Assembly (NCBI GenBank): GCA_036489975.1
Contig: DASXES010000095.1
Span: 1 to 64,000 of the forward strand
Length of the DNA stretch: 64,000 bases
Origin: Roseiarcus sp036489975
GTDB lineage: Bacteria; Pseudomonadota; Alphaproteobacteria; Rhizobiales; Beijerinckiaceae
Reading direction: 5' to 3'
This document shows, piece after piece, positions 35,571 through 44,611 of the stretch. The position numbers and the translations under genes were made by a program. Within the stretch, counting starts at the first letter, position 1, and every line of letters starts with the position of its first letter. The notes below the pieces were generated by a model that was given only the letters and a program-made list of their open reading frames with translations, ran no database searches and was not told the DNA's origin.

Positions 35571-36518
35571 GTGCCCGGCAAGATGAAGATTTTGGCCGGC
35601 AATTCCAACCGGCCGCTCGCGGAGGCGATCGCCGCCTATCTCGGCGAACCCTTGACCAGTTGCCATGTCCGCCGCTTCGCCGATCTCGAGATCTTCGTCG
35701 AAATCCTCGAGAACGTGCGTGGACGCGACGCCTTCATCATCCAGTCGACGTCCTACCCGGCGAACGACAATCTGATGGAGCTCTTGATCATGATCGACGC
35801 GCTCAGGCGCGCGTCGGCGCAGCGCATCACGGCGGTTCTTCCCTATTTCGGCTATGCCCGGCAGGATCGGAAGTCGGCGTCGCGCTCGCCCATCTCGGCC
35901 AAGCTCGTGGCCAATCTGATCACCCGCGCCGGCGCCGACCGGGTGCTGACCGTCGACCTGCACGCCGGCCAGATCCAGGGCTTTTTCGACATCCCCACCG
36001 ACAACCTGTTCGGCGCGCCGACCATGGTGCGCGACATCCAGGCCCATCACAACGGCAGCAAGAACGTGATGGTCGTTTCTCCCGACGTCGGCGGCGTGGT
36101 GCGCGCCCGCGCGCTCGCCAAGCGGCTCGATGCGCCGCTCGCCATTGTCGACAAGCGGCGCGAGCGCGCGGGCGAATCGGAAGTGATGAACATCATCGGC
36201 GACGTGCAGGGGCGCAATTGCGTGCTGCTCGACGACATCGTCGATTCTGGAGGCACTTTGTGCAACGCCGCCGACGCCCTTCTGGAAAAGGGCGCCGCGA
36301 GCGTCTCGGCCTATATCACCCACGGCGTGCTGTCGGGCGGGGCGGTGGCGCGCGTCGCCGCTTCCAGGCTGAGTGAACTGGTGCTCACCGACACCATTCA
36401 GCCGACCGAAGCGGTCCGCGTGGCGCGCAACATCCGGGTGATCTCGATCGCGCCTTTGATCGGCGAGGCGATCGGCCGCATTGTGAAGGAGGAGAGTGTC
36501 TCCTCGCTGTTCAACTGA
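35571..36518 (+). CDS. prs: Ribose-phosphate pyrophosphokinase
   Basis: Makes PRPP from ribose 5-phosphate and ATP for purine, pyrimidine, His, Trp and NAD synthesis; cytoplasmic hexamer. 315 aa, normal length. Landmarks: GNSNRPLAEAIAAYLGEPL, FADLEIFVEI, RPPase signature DLHAGQIQGFFDIPTDNL, and PRPP loop LLDDIVDSGGTL. GTG start at 35571 chosen because GGAG lies 8 bases upstream; ATG 35583 is possible. Confidence 0.96.
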   Translation: MPGKMKILAGNSNRPLAEAIAAYLGEPLTSCHVRRFADLEIFVEILENVRGRDAFIIQSTSYPANDNLMELLIMIDALRRASAQRITAVLPYFGYARQDRKSASRSPISAKLVANLITRAGADRVLTVDLHAGQIQGFFDIPTDNLFGAPTMVRDIQAHHNGSKNVMVVSPDVGGVVRARALAKRLDAPLAIVDKRRERAGESEVMNIIGDVQGRNCVLLDDIVDSGGTLCNAADALLEKGAASVSAYITHGVLSGGAVARVAASRLSELVLTDTIQPTEAVRVARNIRVISIAPLIGEAIGRIVKEESVSSLFN

Positions 36519-36639
36519 GCCGGGGACCTTCAGAACCGACCTGGTTTCGGAGCAGCAGCGCGAACGAAGCTGTCCAGATGGACAGAGCCGCGATGAGCCC
36601 GGCGATGTCGACCGTCAAAAGGGATAGGACGCTGGTCAT
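36511..36639 (-). CDS. Possible small membrane peptide
   Basis: 42-codon open frame on the minus strand (MTSVLSLLTVDIAGLIAALS, then IWTASFALLL, RNQVGSEGPRLS). It would form one transmembrane helix with a positively charged end. AAAGAAAGGCG lies shortly before the ATG. It overlaps the prs stop by 8 bases. No homologue is known to me, so it may be chance. Confidence 0.3.
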   Translation of the reverse strand: MTSVLSLLTVDIAGLIAALSIWTASFALLLRNQVGSEGPRLS

Positions 36640-37057
36640 GGTCTTCGCCTTTCTTTGACGAAGACAATGCGCGCCCATTGGTTAATCCACAGTGAGCGCA
36701 GTCACACGCCCGGCACGCCTCACAGGGGGCGCATCGGCGGGCGTTCATCATCGACGCTCCGCTGAGCGGCTGTCATGACGGTCCCGGGCTCGGCTTGATC
36801 GTGGCCTTCGGCGCAGGCGAGGCCCCGCGCGTCAGGAAAGGGCCGCGCCCGGATGACGTGGCCCTTTTCTTGCTCGCAACTGGATCGTGGCTTGCGCTTG
36901 CTCTCGGTAAATCGCCCGCATAGTCTCGACGCCGTTCGTCGGCTGGGACGGATTGATCGCGCTTGACAGTCAAGTTGCGGGCGGACTTACCTGACCAGTC
37001 GGTTAGTTTCTCGTTGCGGGCGTGGGGCAGCTGCTCGCGCCAATGGGAGGTCAGCAA
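36640..37057. other. Intergenic region before BMP transporter operon
   Basis: About 420 bases with no convincing gene. Contents: a hairpin at 36837-36867, a possible -35 box TTGACA at 36963-36968, an imperfect dyad CTGACC-AGT-CGGTTAG near 36991-37006 reminiscent of a TetR-type operator, and the SD GGGAGGT before ATG 37058. The promoter of the nucleoside operon is probably here. Confidence 0.4.
36837..36867. terminator. Candidate bidirectional hairpin terminator
   Basis: AAAGGGCC (36837-36844) pairs with GGCCCTTT (36860-36867) across a 15-base loop; TTTCTT follows on the plus strand. It lies between prs and the transporter operon. The long loop makes it only a moderate candidate. Confidence 0.4.
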
Positions 37058-38071
37058 ATGTTCGCTCGCACCACGCTCTTAACGTCGGCGGTTTTGGCCG
37101 GAAGTCTGCTCGCTTCCGCTGCCGCCTATGCGGCCGACGCCGTCAAGCCTGCGGTTCTTTATGATCTTGGCGGCAAGTTCGACAAATCGTTCAACGAGGG
37201 CGTGTTCAACGGGGCGACGCGGTTCACCAAGGAGACCGGGATCAAGTTCCGCGATCTCGAGATCCAGAACGAGGCGCAGCGGGAACAGGTCCTGCGCAAG
37301 TTCGCCAAGGACGGCTTCTCGCCGATCATGACGGTCGGCTTCGCTTGGGAGACCGCGCTGAAGAAGGTCGCCCCGGAATATCCGAAGACTGATTTCGGCA
37401 TCATCGACGACGTGGTCGACCTACCGAACGTGCAGTCGATCGTGTTCAAGGAACAGGAAGGCTCATTCGTCGTCGGCGTCATCGCGGCGAAGACCTCCAA
37501 GACCGGCAAGGTCGGCTTCGTCGGCGGCATGGACATCCCGCTGATCTCGAAATTCGGATGCGGCTATGCGCAGGGCGTCAAATACGCCTCCGACGGCAAG
37601 GACGAAGTGTTCGCCAACATGACCGGCACGACGCCCGCGGCGTGGAACGATCCAGTCAAGGGCGGCGAACTCGCCAAGTCGCAGATGGACCGCGGGGCCG
37701 ACATTGTCTACGCCGCAGCCGGCGCGACCGGGCAGGGCGTTTTGAAGGCCGCGGCTGACGCTGGCAAGTTCGGCATCGGCGTCGATTCGAACCAGAATGG
37801 TCTCTTCCCGGGCCATGTCCTCACCTCGATGCTGAAGCATGTCGACGTCGCCACTTACGATTCCTTCATGGACGCGAAGAACGGAAAGTGGAAGGCTGGC
37901 GTCCAGGTGCTCGGCCTCAAGGACGATGGCGTTGGCTACGCCGTTGACAAGAACAACGAAAAGATTCTGACGCCCGAGGCGAAGGCTGCCGCGGACCAGG
38001 CCGAGAAAGACATCATTTCGGGCAAGATTCAGGTGCACGACTACATGTCCGACAACAAGTGCCCGGCGTAA
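37058..38071 (+). CDS. BMP-family ABC transporter substrate-binding protein
   Basis: Periplasmic binding protein of the BMP/PnrA family, which binds nucleosides in characterised members. 337 aa from ATG 37058 (SD GGGAGGT), with signal peptide LLTSAVLAGSLLASAAAYA. BMP hallmarks: VLYDLGGKFDKSFNEGVFNG, PIMTVGFAWETALKKVAPEY, VGFVGGMDIPLISKFGCGYA and ADIVYAAAGATGQGVLKAA. First gene of a five- or six-gene operon ending in cytidine deaminase, which supports nucleoside uptake. No lipobox, so it is a soluble periplasmic protein. Confidence 0.92.
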   Translation: MFARTTLLTSAVLAGSLLASAAAYAADAVKPAVLYDLGGKFDKSFNEGVFNGATRFTKETGIKFRDLEIQNEAQREQVLRKFAKDGFSPIMTVGFAWETALKKVAPEYPKTDFGIIDDVVDLPNVQSIVFKEQEGSFVVGVIAAKTSKTGKVGFVGGMDIPLISKFGCGYAQGVKYASDGKDEVFANMTGTTPAAWNDPVKGGELAKSQMDRGADIVYAAAGATGQGVLKAAADAGKFGIGVDSNQNGLFPGHVLTSMLKHVDVATYDSFMDAKNGKWKAGVQVLGLKDDGVGYAVDKNNEKILTPEAKAAADQAEKDIISGKIQVHDYMSDNKCPA

Positions 38072-38142
38072 GGGCGTTCCCTCGCCCCGAGTCGCAGGGA
38101 CAGGGTTGACGAAATGCGGCGGCCGCCGTTGAGGAGTAGCGC

Positions 38143-39681
38143 TTGACGACCGCGGCCGCCCCTCCCGCTATCGAACTGATCGGCATCGACAAGAGCTTCG
38201 GCCCGGTTCACGCCAACGCCAACGTCAATCTCACCGTCGAGCGTGGAATCATCCACGGAATCGTCGGCGAGAACGGGGCCGGCAAATCGACGCTGATGTC
38301 GATTCTCTACGGCTTCTATGAAGCCGACGCGGGCGAGATCCGCGTCAACGGCAAGCCGGTGCGGATCCGCTCCTCGCGCGAAGCGATCAGCCACGGCATC
38401 GGCATGGTTTTCCAGCATTTCATGCTGGTGCAGCCGTTGAGCGTGCTCGAAAATGTGATGCTCGGCGCCGAAGGCGGGCCGCTGCTCGCCGAGGGCGCGA
38501 GCGCGATCCGAAAGCGGCTCGGCGAGCTCGGGCGCGAATACGGTCTCGAAGTCGATCCCGACGCCATCGTCGGCGAATTGTCGGTCGGCCTGCAGCAGCG
38601 GGTCGAGATCCTCAAGGCGCTGGTGCGCGGCGCCGAGATCCTCGTGCTCGACGAGCCGACCGCGGTGCTGACGCCGGCCGAGGCGGATCAGCTGTTCGAG
38701 ATGCTGCGCGTGCTCAAGCGCGAGATGAAGACCATCATCTTCATCACCCACAAGCTGCGCGAGATCATGGATCTCACCGACCGCGTCTCGGTGATGCGGC
38801 GGGGCGAAATCGTCGCTGACTTCGAAACGGCGATGACCTCGCCGCCCGAGCTCGCCGACGCCATGGTCGGGCGCAAGGTGATCCTCAGGATCGACAAAGG
38901 CCCCGCTCATCCGGGATCGATTGCGCTGGAGGCGCGCAATCTCGTGGTGCGCGACGATCGCGGCGTGGCTCGCGTCGACGGCGTTTCGTTCATCTTGCGC
39001 GAAGGCGAAATCCTCGGCGTGGCGGGCGTCGCCGGCAACGGACAGTCGGAGCTGCTCGAGGCGCTCGCCGGCATCCGCCCCTTGAGCTCAGGCGAGATTC
39101 TCATCGACGGCGAGCTCGTGCCCCCGCTGAAGCGCAACCCGCATATGGAGCGGCTCCTGGGCGTCGGCCATGTCCCCGAGGATCGCCATCGCGTCGGGCT
39201 CGTCATGCCGTTCGAAGCGTGCGAAAGCGCGATGCTCGGCTTCCATCGCGAGCCGGTCTACGGCAAGGGCTGGTTTTATGACCGCAAGGCGATCGTCGCC
39301 GACGCGCTGCGCAAGATGACGGCCTTCGATGTCAGGCCGCCTTCGCCTCTGCTCAAGACCGCCAATTTCTCCGGCGGCAATCAGCAGAAGATCGTGCTGG
39401 CGCGGGAGATCGAGCGCAATCCGAAGATCCTGCTGGTCGGGCAGCCGACGCGGGGCGTCGACATCGGCGCGATCGAATTCATCCACAAGCGCATCGTCGC
39501 CCAGCGCGACGCGGGCAAGGCGGTGCTGCTGGTTTCGGTCGAGCTCGACGAGATTTTTGCGCTCTCGGACCGGATCATCGTGCTGTGCGGCGGCCGGATC
39601 ACCGGCGAGCGGCGCCCGGAGGAGACGAACGCGCAGGATCTCGGTCTCCTGATGGCCGGCGTGAGCGAGCGCGCCGCATGA
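38143..39681 (+). CDS. Nucleoside-type ABC transporter ATP-binding protein (two ABC domains)
   Basis: 512-aa fused ABC ATPase of the BMP importer (NupA/YufO-like). Starts at TTG 38143, with GAGGAG 6 bases upstream. Domain 1: Walker A GENGAGKST, signature LSVGLQQRVEI, Walker B ILVLDEPTAVL. Domain 2: degenerate Walker A GVAGNGQSE, signature FSGGNQQKIVL and VGQPTRGVDIGAIE. Both signature motifs are kept, unlike the sugar ATPase at 2172. Stop overlaps the first permease start (ATGA). Confidence 0.93.
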   Translation: MTTAAAPPAIELIGIDKSFGPVHANANVNLTVERGIIHGIVGENGAGKSTLMSILYGFYEADAGEIRVNGKPVRIRSSREAISHGIGMVFQHFMLVQPLSVLENVMLGAEGGPLLAEGASAIRKRLGELGREYGLEVDPDAIVGELSVGLQQRVEILKALVRGAEILVLDEPTAVLTPAEADQLFEMLRVLKREMKTIIFITHKLREIMDLTDRVSVMRRGEIVADFETAMTSPPELADAMVGRKVILRIDKGPAHPGSIALEARNLVVRDDRGVARVDGVSFILREGEILGVAGVAGNGQSELLEALAGIRPLSSGEILIDGELVPPLKRNPHMERLLGVGHVPEDRHRVGLVMPFEACESAMLGFHREPVYGKGWFYDRKAIVADALRKMTAFDVRPPSPLLKTANFSGGNQQKIVLAREIERNPKILLVGQPTRGVDIGAIEFIHKRIVAQRDAGKAVLLVSVELDEIFALSDRIIVLCGGRITGERRPEETNAQDLGLLMAGVSERAA

Positions 39682-40787
39682 GCGCGCCGCTCAAGCCTCT
39701 GCCCGCCTGGGCCGACGTCGCGCTGATCCCGCTCGTCAATGTCGCCGCCGCCTTCGTCATCTCCGGCTTTGTCGTGCTGGCGATCGGCGAGAATCCGCTT
39801 GCCGCCGTGCAGAGTCTCATCGTCGGGGCGCTCGGCGATCTCGAAGGGATCGGTTACACCCTCTATTACGCGACGAGCTTCATCTTCACCGGCCTTGCGG
39901 TCGCGATCTGCTTCCATGCGGGGCTGTTCAACATTGGCGTCGAGGGCCAGGCCTATATCGCGGGCTTGGGCGCGGCGCTGGTCGCGCTGCATTGCGGCTT
40001 CCTGCCGGGCTACACGCTGGCCATTGCGGCGATCATCGGCGCGGCGCTGTTTGGCGCCGCATTCGCCGCCATTCCAGGCTATCTGCAAGCCTATCGCGAC
40101 AGCCACATCGTCATCACGACGATCATGTTCAACTACATCGCCTCCGCCATCATGGGCTACCTGCTCGTCAACGTGATGCGCAAGCCCGGGCAGATGAACG
40201 CCGAGACGGAGCCATTCCGTGACACGGCGCTGGTGCCGCAGTTCCACGACCTGCTTGCCCATGTCGGGATCAAATGGCCCGACACGCCCTTCAATCTTTC
40301 GTTCCTGCTCGCCCTCCTCTGCTGCCTTGCGGTCTGGCTCCTCATCTGGCGCACCCGCCTCGGCTACGAGATCCGCACCGTCGGCGCCAACCCGACCGCG
40401 GCCGTCTACGGCGGCATTTCGCCAGCCCGCGTGACCGTCATCACCACGCTCCTGTCCGGCGCGCTCGCCGGGGGAGTCGTGGCCAATGTCATCCTGGGCG
40501 ATCAGCATCGCCTTATCCTCGAATTCGTCGGCGGTTTCGGCTTCGTGGGCATCGCGGTCGCGCTGATGGGGCGCGCCCATCCGGTCGGCATCATCCTCGC
40601 CGCCATCCTGTTCGGCGTCCTCTACCAGGGCGGCCAGGCGCTCTCGTTCGACATGCCGAAGATCAGCCGCGACATGATCGTGGTGATCCAGGGCCTGGTG
40701 GTGCTGTTCGCCGGCGCGCTCGAGCACATGTTCCGCCGTCCTGTCGCGACTTTGCTCGCGCGGCGCACGGCGCAACCGCCCATCTGA
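39678..40787 (+). CDS. BMP-type ABC transporter permease 1
   Basis: 369-aa inner-membrane permease (BPD_transp_2, NupB/YufP-like), about 8-10 helices. ATG 39678 overlaps the ATPase stop; the frame is open further upstream but inside that gene. Typical: YATSFIFTGLAVAICFHAGL, FNIGVEGQAYIAGLGAA, TTIMFNYIASAIMGYLL and IRTVGANPTAAVYGGI. Forms the membrane pore with the next gene's product. Confidence 0.92.
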   Translation: MSAPLKPLPAWADVALIPLVNVAAAFVISGFVVLAIGENPLAAVQSLIVGALGDLEGIGYTLYYATSFIFTGLAVAICFHAGLFNIGVEGQAYIAGLGAALVALHCGFLPGYTLAIAAIIGAALFGAAFAAIPGYLQAYRDSHIVITTIMFNYIASAIMGYLLVNVMRKPGQMNAETEPFRDTALVPQFHDLLAHVGIKWPDTPFNLSFLLALLCCLAVWLLIWRTRLGYEIRTVGANPTAAVYGGISPARVTVITTLLSGALAGGVVANVILGDQHRLILEFVGGFGFVGIAVALMGRAHPVGIILAAILFGVLYQGGQALSFDMPKISRDMIVVIQGLVVLFAGALEHMFRRPVATLLARRTAQPPI

Positions 40788-40790
40788 CGC

Positions 40791-41765
40791 ATGATGGAGT
40801 GGTTCGACGCCTTCCTCGTCGTGTTCGCCTCGGGCATGCGTCTCGCCATTCCGCTCATACTCGCCTGCCTTGCGGGCTTGTGGTCGGAGCGCTCGGGCAT
40901 CGTCGACATCGGGCTCGAGGGCAAGATCCTGGTCGGCGCGTTCGCGTCCGCCGCGGCTGCGACCTTTACCGGGAGTGTATGGCTTGGGGTTCTCGCGGGC
41001 GTCGCGGCGGCTGTCGTCTTTTCGCTCATCCACGGCTACGCCTCGATCGACCAGCGCGCCAACCAGATCGTCTCGGGAACCGCGATCAACATGGTCGCCG
41101 ACGGCATGACCGCGCTCATCGGCAACGCCATCTGGTCGCAGGGCGGGCGCACGCCGCAACTGCCGGAGACCGCCCAGTTCCGGGAAATCACGCTGCCCTT
41201 CGTGAGCCAGATCGGCGCCGTGCCGATCATCGGACCTATCTACCGGGAACTGATCTCCAGCCACGACCTGATCGGCTACATCGCCTTCGCCATGGTCCCC
41301 CTCACCTACTGGGCCCTGTACAGCACGCGCTTTGGACTGCGTCTCAGGGCGGTCGGCGAGAATCCAGCCGCGGTCGACACCGCCGGCATTTCGGTGCGCG
41401 GCTTGCGCTACAGCGCGCTCATCATCTGCGGGGTTCTGGTCGGCCTCGCCGGCGTCTATCTCGTGCTCGGCCAGACCGGTTATTTTCAGCCGCACATGAG
41501 CGCGGGGCGCGGCTTCATCGCCCTCGCCGCGCTCGTGTTCGCGAAATGGCGTCCATGGCCGGCGCTCGCCACCTGTCTTCTGTTCGGCTTTCTTGACGCG
41601 GTGGCGATCCGCCTGCAGGGGATGGAGCTGCCGGGTATCGGGCCGGTGCCCGTGCAGGCGATCGAGGCCCTGCCCTATATCCTGACCGTCGTGCTGCTGG
41701 CGGGTTTCATCGGCAAGGCGATCCCCCCCAGGGCGTCGGGGATACCTTATGTCAAAGAGCGCTGA
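40791..41765 (+). CDS. BMP-type ABC transporter permease 2
   Basis: 324-aa inner-membrane permease (NupC/YufQ-like). SERSGIVDIGLEGKILVGAF corresponds to the conserved NIGxEG element, then DQRANQIVSGTAINMVADG, LRLRAVGENPAAVDTAGISV and GQTGYFQPHMSAGRGFIALA near the end. Three bases after permease 1. Its last 17 bases overlap the cytidine deaminase gene, tying import to catabolism. Confidence 0.92.
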   Translation: MMEWFDAFLVVFASGMRLAIPLILACLAGLWSERSGIVDIGLEGKILVGAFASAAAATFTGSVWLGVLAGVAAAVVFSLIHGYASIDQRANQIVSGTAINMVADGMTALIGNAIWSQGGRTPQLPETAQFREITLPFVSQIGAVPIIGPIYRELISSHDLIGYIAFAMVPLTYWALYSTRFGLRLRAVGENPAAVDTAGISVRGLRYSALIICGVLVGLAGVYLVLGQTGYFQPHMSAGRGFIALAALVFAKWRPWPALATCLLFGFLDAVAIRLQGMELPGIGPVPVQAIEALPYILTVVLLAGFIGKAIPPRASGIPYVKER

Positions 41766-42165
41766 GGCGGCGCTGGGCCGTCTGTTCGCCGCGGCAAAAG
41801 CCGCGCAGGCGAACGCGTACGCGCCCTATTCCCGCTTCAAGGTCGGCGCGGCGTTGCGCACGGCCGGCGGCGCGATCTTCTCCGGCTGCAACGTCGAAAA
41901 CGCCGCCTATCCGCAAGGGTCATGCGCGGAAGCCGGCGCGATCGCCGCCATGGCGCTCGCGGGCGAGCGGCGCATCGTGGAAATCCTGGTCGTCGGCGAC
42001 GGCGAGGCCTTGTGCACGCCGTGCGGCGGCTGCCGCCAGCGCATCCGCGAATTCGCCGATCCCTCGACCGCGATCCATATCGCAGGACCGGAAGGCGTGC
42101 GCCGGACCTTCACCCTGGCCGAGCTTCTGCCCGAGTCGTTCGGCCCCGATCATCTGGCGGTCTGA
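41749..42165 (+). CDS. cdd: Cytidine deaminase
   Basis: 138-aa zinc deaminase converting (deoxy)cytidine to (deoxy)uridine. Motifs: YAPYSRFKVGAALRT, GCNVENAAYPQGSCAEAGAI (zinc Cys59 and catalytic Glu61) and CTPCGGCRQRIREF (zinc Cys92 and Cys95). Length fits the homotetrameric type. It overlaps the permease gene, so imported cytidine would be deaminated at once. Uridine phosphorylase is not in the window. Confidence 0.96.
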   Translation: MSKSAEAALGRLFAAAKAAQANAYAPYSRFKVGAALRTAGGAIFSGCNVENAAYPQGSCAEAGAIAAMALAGERRIVEILVVGDGEALCTPCGGCRQRIREFADPSTAIHIAGPEGVRRTFTLAELLPESFGPDHLAV

Positions 42166-42179
42166 CGGAGAGCGCGCCC

Positions 42180-43262
42180 ATGAAAGCCTGGAAGCTCGAC
42201 CGCCTCGGCGGCGCGCTCAACCTCGTCGATGTCCCGATCCCATCAGCGCGGCCGGGCGGGGTGGTCGTGAGGATCGAGGCGTCGGCGCTCATGTCCTATC
42301 TCAAGGCCTATGTCGAAGGCCGGCTCCCGGCTTATAGCCCGCCCGAGGGCGCCTTCACGCCCGGCGGCAACGCGGTTGGAACCGTTCGTGAGGTCGGCGC
42401 CGGAGTCTATCATCTCAAGCCCGGCCAGCGCGTCATCGTCGCCTCGCATGTCGTCGCGGACGAGAATGTCCCGGAGCCGTCGCAATTCCTGCTCGGGATC
42501 ACCGCCGGTCCTGACGGCAAGCCGCTGCAGGCGGACTGGCGCGACGGTACGCTCGCCGAATATGCGCTCGTCCCGAAGGCGTCGGTGACGGCGATCGACG
42601 GACTCGACGCCATCAACCCCGCGCAGCTCGCCGTGCTTCCCCGGTTCGCCGTTCCCTATGGCGGTCTCATCCGGGCGCGCCTCGCCCCCGGCGAGACGAT
42701 CATCGTCACCGGCGCGACAGGCGCTTATGGAGGCGCCGCCGTTCTTCTGGCGGTCGCGCTCGGCGCGGCCCGCGTCGTCGCCGCCGGGCGCAACCCGGGC
42801 AAGCTCGAGGCGCTGGCGAAAGCCGCTGGCGCGCGCGTCGCGACGGTCGCGCTTTCCGGCGATGTCGGGGCGGATGCCAAAGCCTTGCGCGCCGCCGCGG
42901 GAGGAGGCGCCCATATGGCGCTCGACATCGTCGGCAATGCGCAGGACCCCAGTGCGACGCTTGCCGCCTTGCGCGCGCTCAAGCGCGGCGGCCGCCTCGC
43001 GCTGATGGGCAGCATGACCGTCCCGCTGCCGATTCCCTATCTCGAAGTGATGCTGAACAACCTCGAGATCGTCGGCCAGTTCATGTATCCTCGCGACGTC
43101 TTCAGGCGCCTTGGCGAGCTGACGCGCTCAAAGCTCCTCGACATCGAGGCCATCAAGACACGGTCGTTCCCCTTGGAGGCGCTGCCCTCCGCGATGGAGG
43201 CCGCCGCTGAGGCCGACGGCCTCGAATGCCTCGTCGTCACGCCGGCTTCGAGGGATCGCTGA
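42180..43262 (+). CDS. Zinc-type alcohol dehydrogenase / quinone oxidoreductase family protein
   Basis: 360 aa, MDR superfamily. ATG 42180 follows ACGGAGAGCGCGCCC. GroES-like N-terminal half (EASALMSYLKAYVEGRLPAY, FTPGGNAVGTVREVGAGVYH), then a Rossmann domain with IIVTGATGAYGGAAVLLAVA. The usual zinc-ligand Cys/His residues are missing, so it is of the zinc-independent quinone-oxidoreductase type using NADPH. It starts 15 bases after cdd and may be the last gene of the nucleoside operon, although no metabolic link is obvious. Confidence 0.85.
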   Translation: MKAWKLDRLGGALNLVDVPIPSARPGGVVVRIEASALMSYLKAYVEGRLPAYSPPEGAFTPGGNAVGTVREVGAGVYHLKPGQRVIVASHVVADENVPEPSQFLLGITAGPDGKPLQADWRDGTLAEYALVPKASVTAIDGLDAINPAQLAVLPRFAVPYGGLIRARLAPGETIIVTGATGAYGGAAVLLAVALGAARVVAAGRNPGKLEALAKAAGARVATVALSGDVGADAKALRAAAGGGAHMALDIVGNAQDPSATLAALRALKRGGRLALMGSMTVPLPIPYLEVMLNNLEIVGQFMYPRDVFRRLGELTRSKLLDIEAIKTRSFPLEALPSAMEAAAEADGLECLVVTPASRDR

Positions 43263-43358
43263 GCCGTTGACAGGACTGGAGCGCGTAACATTGTGCGCGG
43301 CTCGAGCCAGCTGCGGAACCGGGCGAGCGGGCGGCCTCGTCGGCCGGCGCGCGCGGGG

Positions 43359-43799
43359 TCAAGCCCCGTGGGTGACGACCTTGACGTCGACATTGCCGCG
43401 CGTCGCATGGCTATAGGGGCAGATCTTCTCGTGCGCCTCTTCCGCCAGCGACTGGAGCTCGGCCGTCGGCAGGCTCGGATCGGTGACGTCGAGCACGACC
43501 GCAAGCCCGAAGCCGCCCTTCTCGCGCGGGCCGATGCTGACGGCGCATTTCACCGTCGCCTTCGACGCGTCCTTCTTGTGCTGCTTGGCGATGAAGTCGA
43601 GCGCGCCGCCGAAGCACGCGGCGTAGCCGGCGGCGAACAGGTGCTCCGGCGTGCCGGTGTTGGGCTTGCCCGGGCCGCCCATCTCCTTCGGCACCGAGAG
43701 ATCGATGCTGACCATCTTGTCATCGGACTGGGTGTGCCCGTTGCGGCCTCCGGTCGCGGTCCCGTGGGCGGTGTAAAGCGGCTTGATCGCGTCAGTCAT
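43359..43799 (-). CDS. ohr: Organic hydroperoxide resistance protein (Ohr)
   Basis: 146-aa OsmC/Ohr peroxiredoxin-like reductase. The redox Cys pair is in place: Cys62 in GYAACFGGALDF and Cys127 in CPYSHATRGN. The motif NTGTPEHLFAAGYAACFGG is diagnostic for Ohr. Acts on organic and fatty-acid peroxides using lipoylated proteins. Convergent with the quinone-oxidoreductase-like gene. No ohrR regulator is next to it. Confidence 0.94.
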   Translation of the reverse strand: MTDAIKPLYTAHGTATGGRNGHTQSDDKMVSIDLSVPKEMGGPGKPNTGTPEHLFAAGYAACFGGALDFIAKQHKKDASKATVKCAVSIGPREKGGFGLAVVLDVTDPSLPTAELQSLAEEAHEKICPYSHATRGNVDVKVVTHGA

Positions 43800-43875
43800 G
43801 TGGTGCTCCTCTTATGAAGTTTCGGCGGATGGCGCGAAATGGATCGCGCCTTCATGCTCAAAGCAGGCGCGCGGA

Positions 43876-44523
43876 TCAATCGGGGCCTGTCTCTCTTACA
43901 ATCTCAGCCATCGCGCGCGCCTCCTCGTCGCCCACCGCTTCGAGCCCGGCGACGACGCCAGCGCGGTCGGCGGCGTTGCGGTTCTGGCTCGTCTTCCACT
44001 TGCCCTTGATGTCGAGGATCTCGATCTCGACGCCGACGATCGCCCGGCGCTGCATGGCGATAAAATCGGCCGGCGCGTCGCCGACCGCCCATGGCTGCTC
44101 GCGGCGCTGCTCGAGCGTCCGGGTCAGTTCCTCGATCTGCCGGCCAAGCCACGCATCGTCCATCAGCTTCGCCCGGCCCTTCGTTTGGACCATGGTGTAA
44201 TTCCAGGTCGGCACGACTCTGCCGGTCTCGCGCTTGGTCTCATACCAGGACGGCGTGATGTAATGGTCGTGGCCCTGGAACACGATCAGCGCGTCGGGAG
44301 AAGCTTCAAGATCGCGCCATTGCGGGTTGGCCCGGGCGAGATGGACCTTCAAGACGCCGAGCTTCGAGGCGCCCGGATCGAGAACGAACGGAACCGAATT
44401 GGCGACGAGCCCCTCGGCGCCGTTGCTGATCAGGAGTCCGAACACGCGCTCCCTGATCAGCGCGTGCAGCGCCGGGAGATCTTCGTTGCGATGGAGAGGG
44501 GGTTCGTACACTTGCGCCTCCAA
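43876..44523 (-). CDS. PaiB-family FMN-binding protein
   Basis: 215 aa, FMN-binding negative transcriptional regulator family (PaiB). Motifs: MEAQVYEPPLHRNEDLPALH, GLLISNGAEGLVANSVPFVL, LIVFQGHDHYITPSWYETKR, VPTWNYTMVQTKGRAKLM and KWKTSQNRNAADR (the KxSQN-type end). The split-barrel FMN fold is clear. Regulatory function is known only for the Bacillus protein, so enzyme-like activity is also possible. Confidence 0.9.
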   Translation of the reverse strand: MEAQVYEPPLHRNEDLPALHALIRERVFGLLISNGAEGLVANSVPFVLDPGASKLGVLKVHLARANPQWRDLEASPDALIVFQGHDHYITPSWYETKRETGRVVPTWNYTMVQTKGRAKLMDDAWLGRQIEELTRTLEQRREQPWAVGDAPADFIAMQRRAIVGVEIEILDIKGKWKTSQNRNAADRAGVVAGLEAVGDEEARAMAEIVRETGPD

Positions 44524-44611
44524 GCCCCATCTGGGCTATTTCTGTGGAAATGTGAAGGGCGGCAGCCCTATGGCGCGGCCGACAATGCTTAATCCGGCCA
44601 GCGGAGGTGAG

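Noticed and set aside
36773..37057. 94-codon minus-strand frame before the BMP gene
   Set aside because: No ribosome binding site, Lys/Arg-rich random composition, overlaps the likely promoter.
39381..41495. 704-codon minus-strand open frame opposite the nucleoside permeases
   Set aside because: Composition (Asp/Arg/Gln/His-rich) is that of an antisense shadow, and the plus-strand genes have full family motifs.
43340..43375. Small GC hairpin CGGGG-TCAAG-CCCCG as ohr terminator
   Set aside because: It overlaps the ohr stop codon and lacks a T-run.
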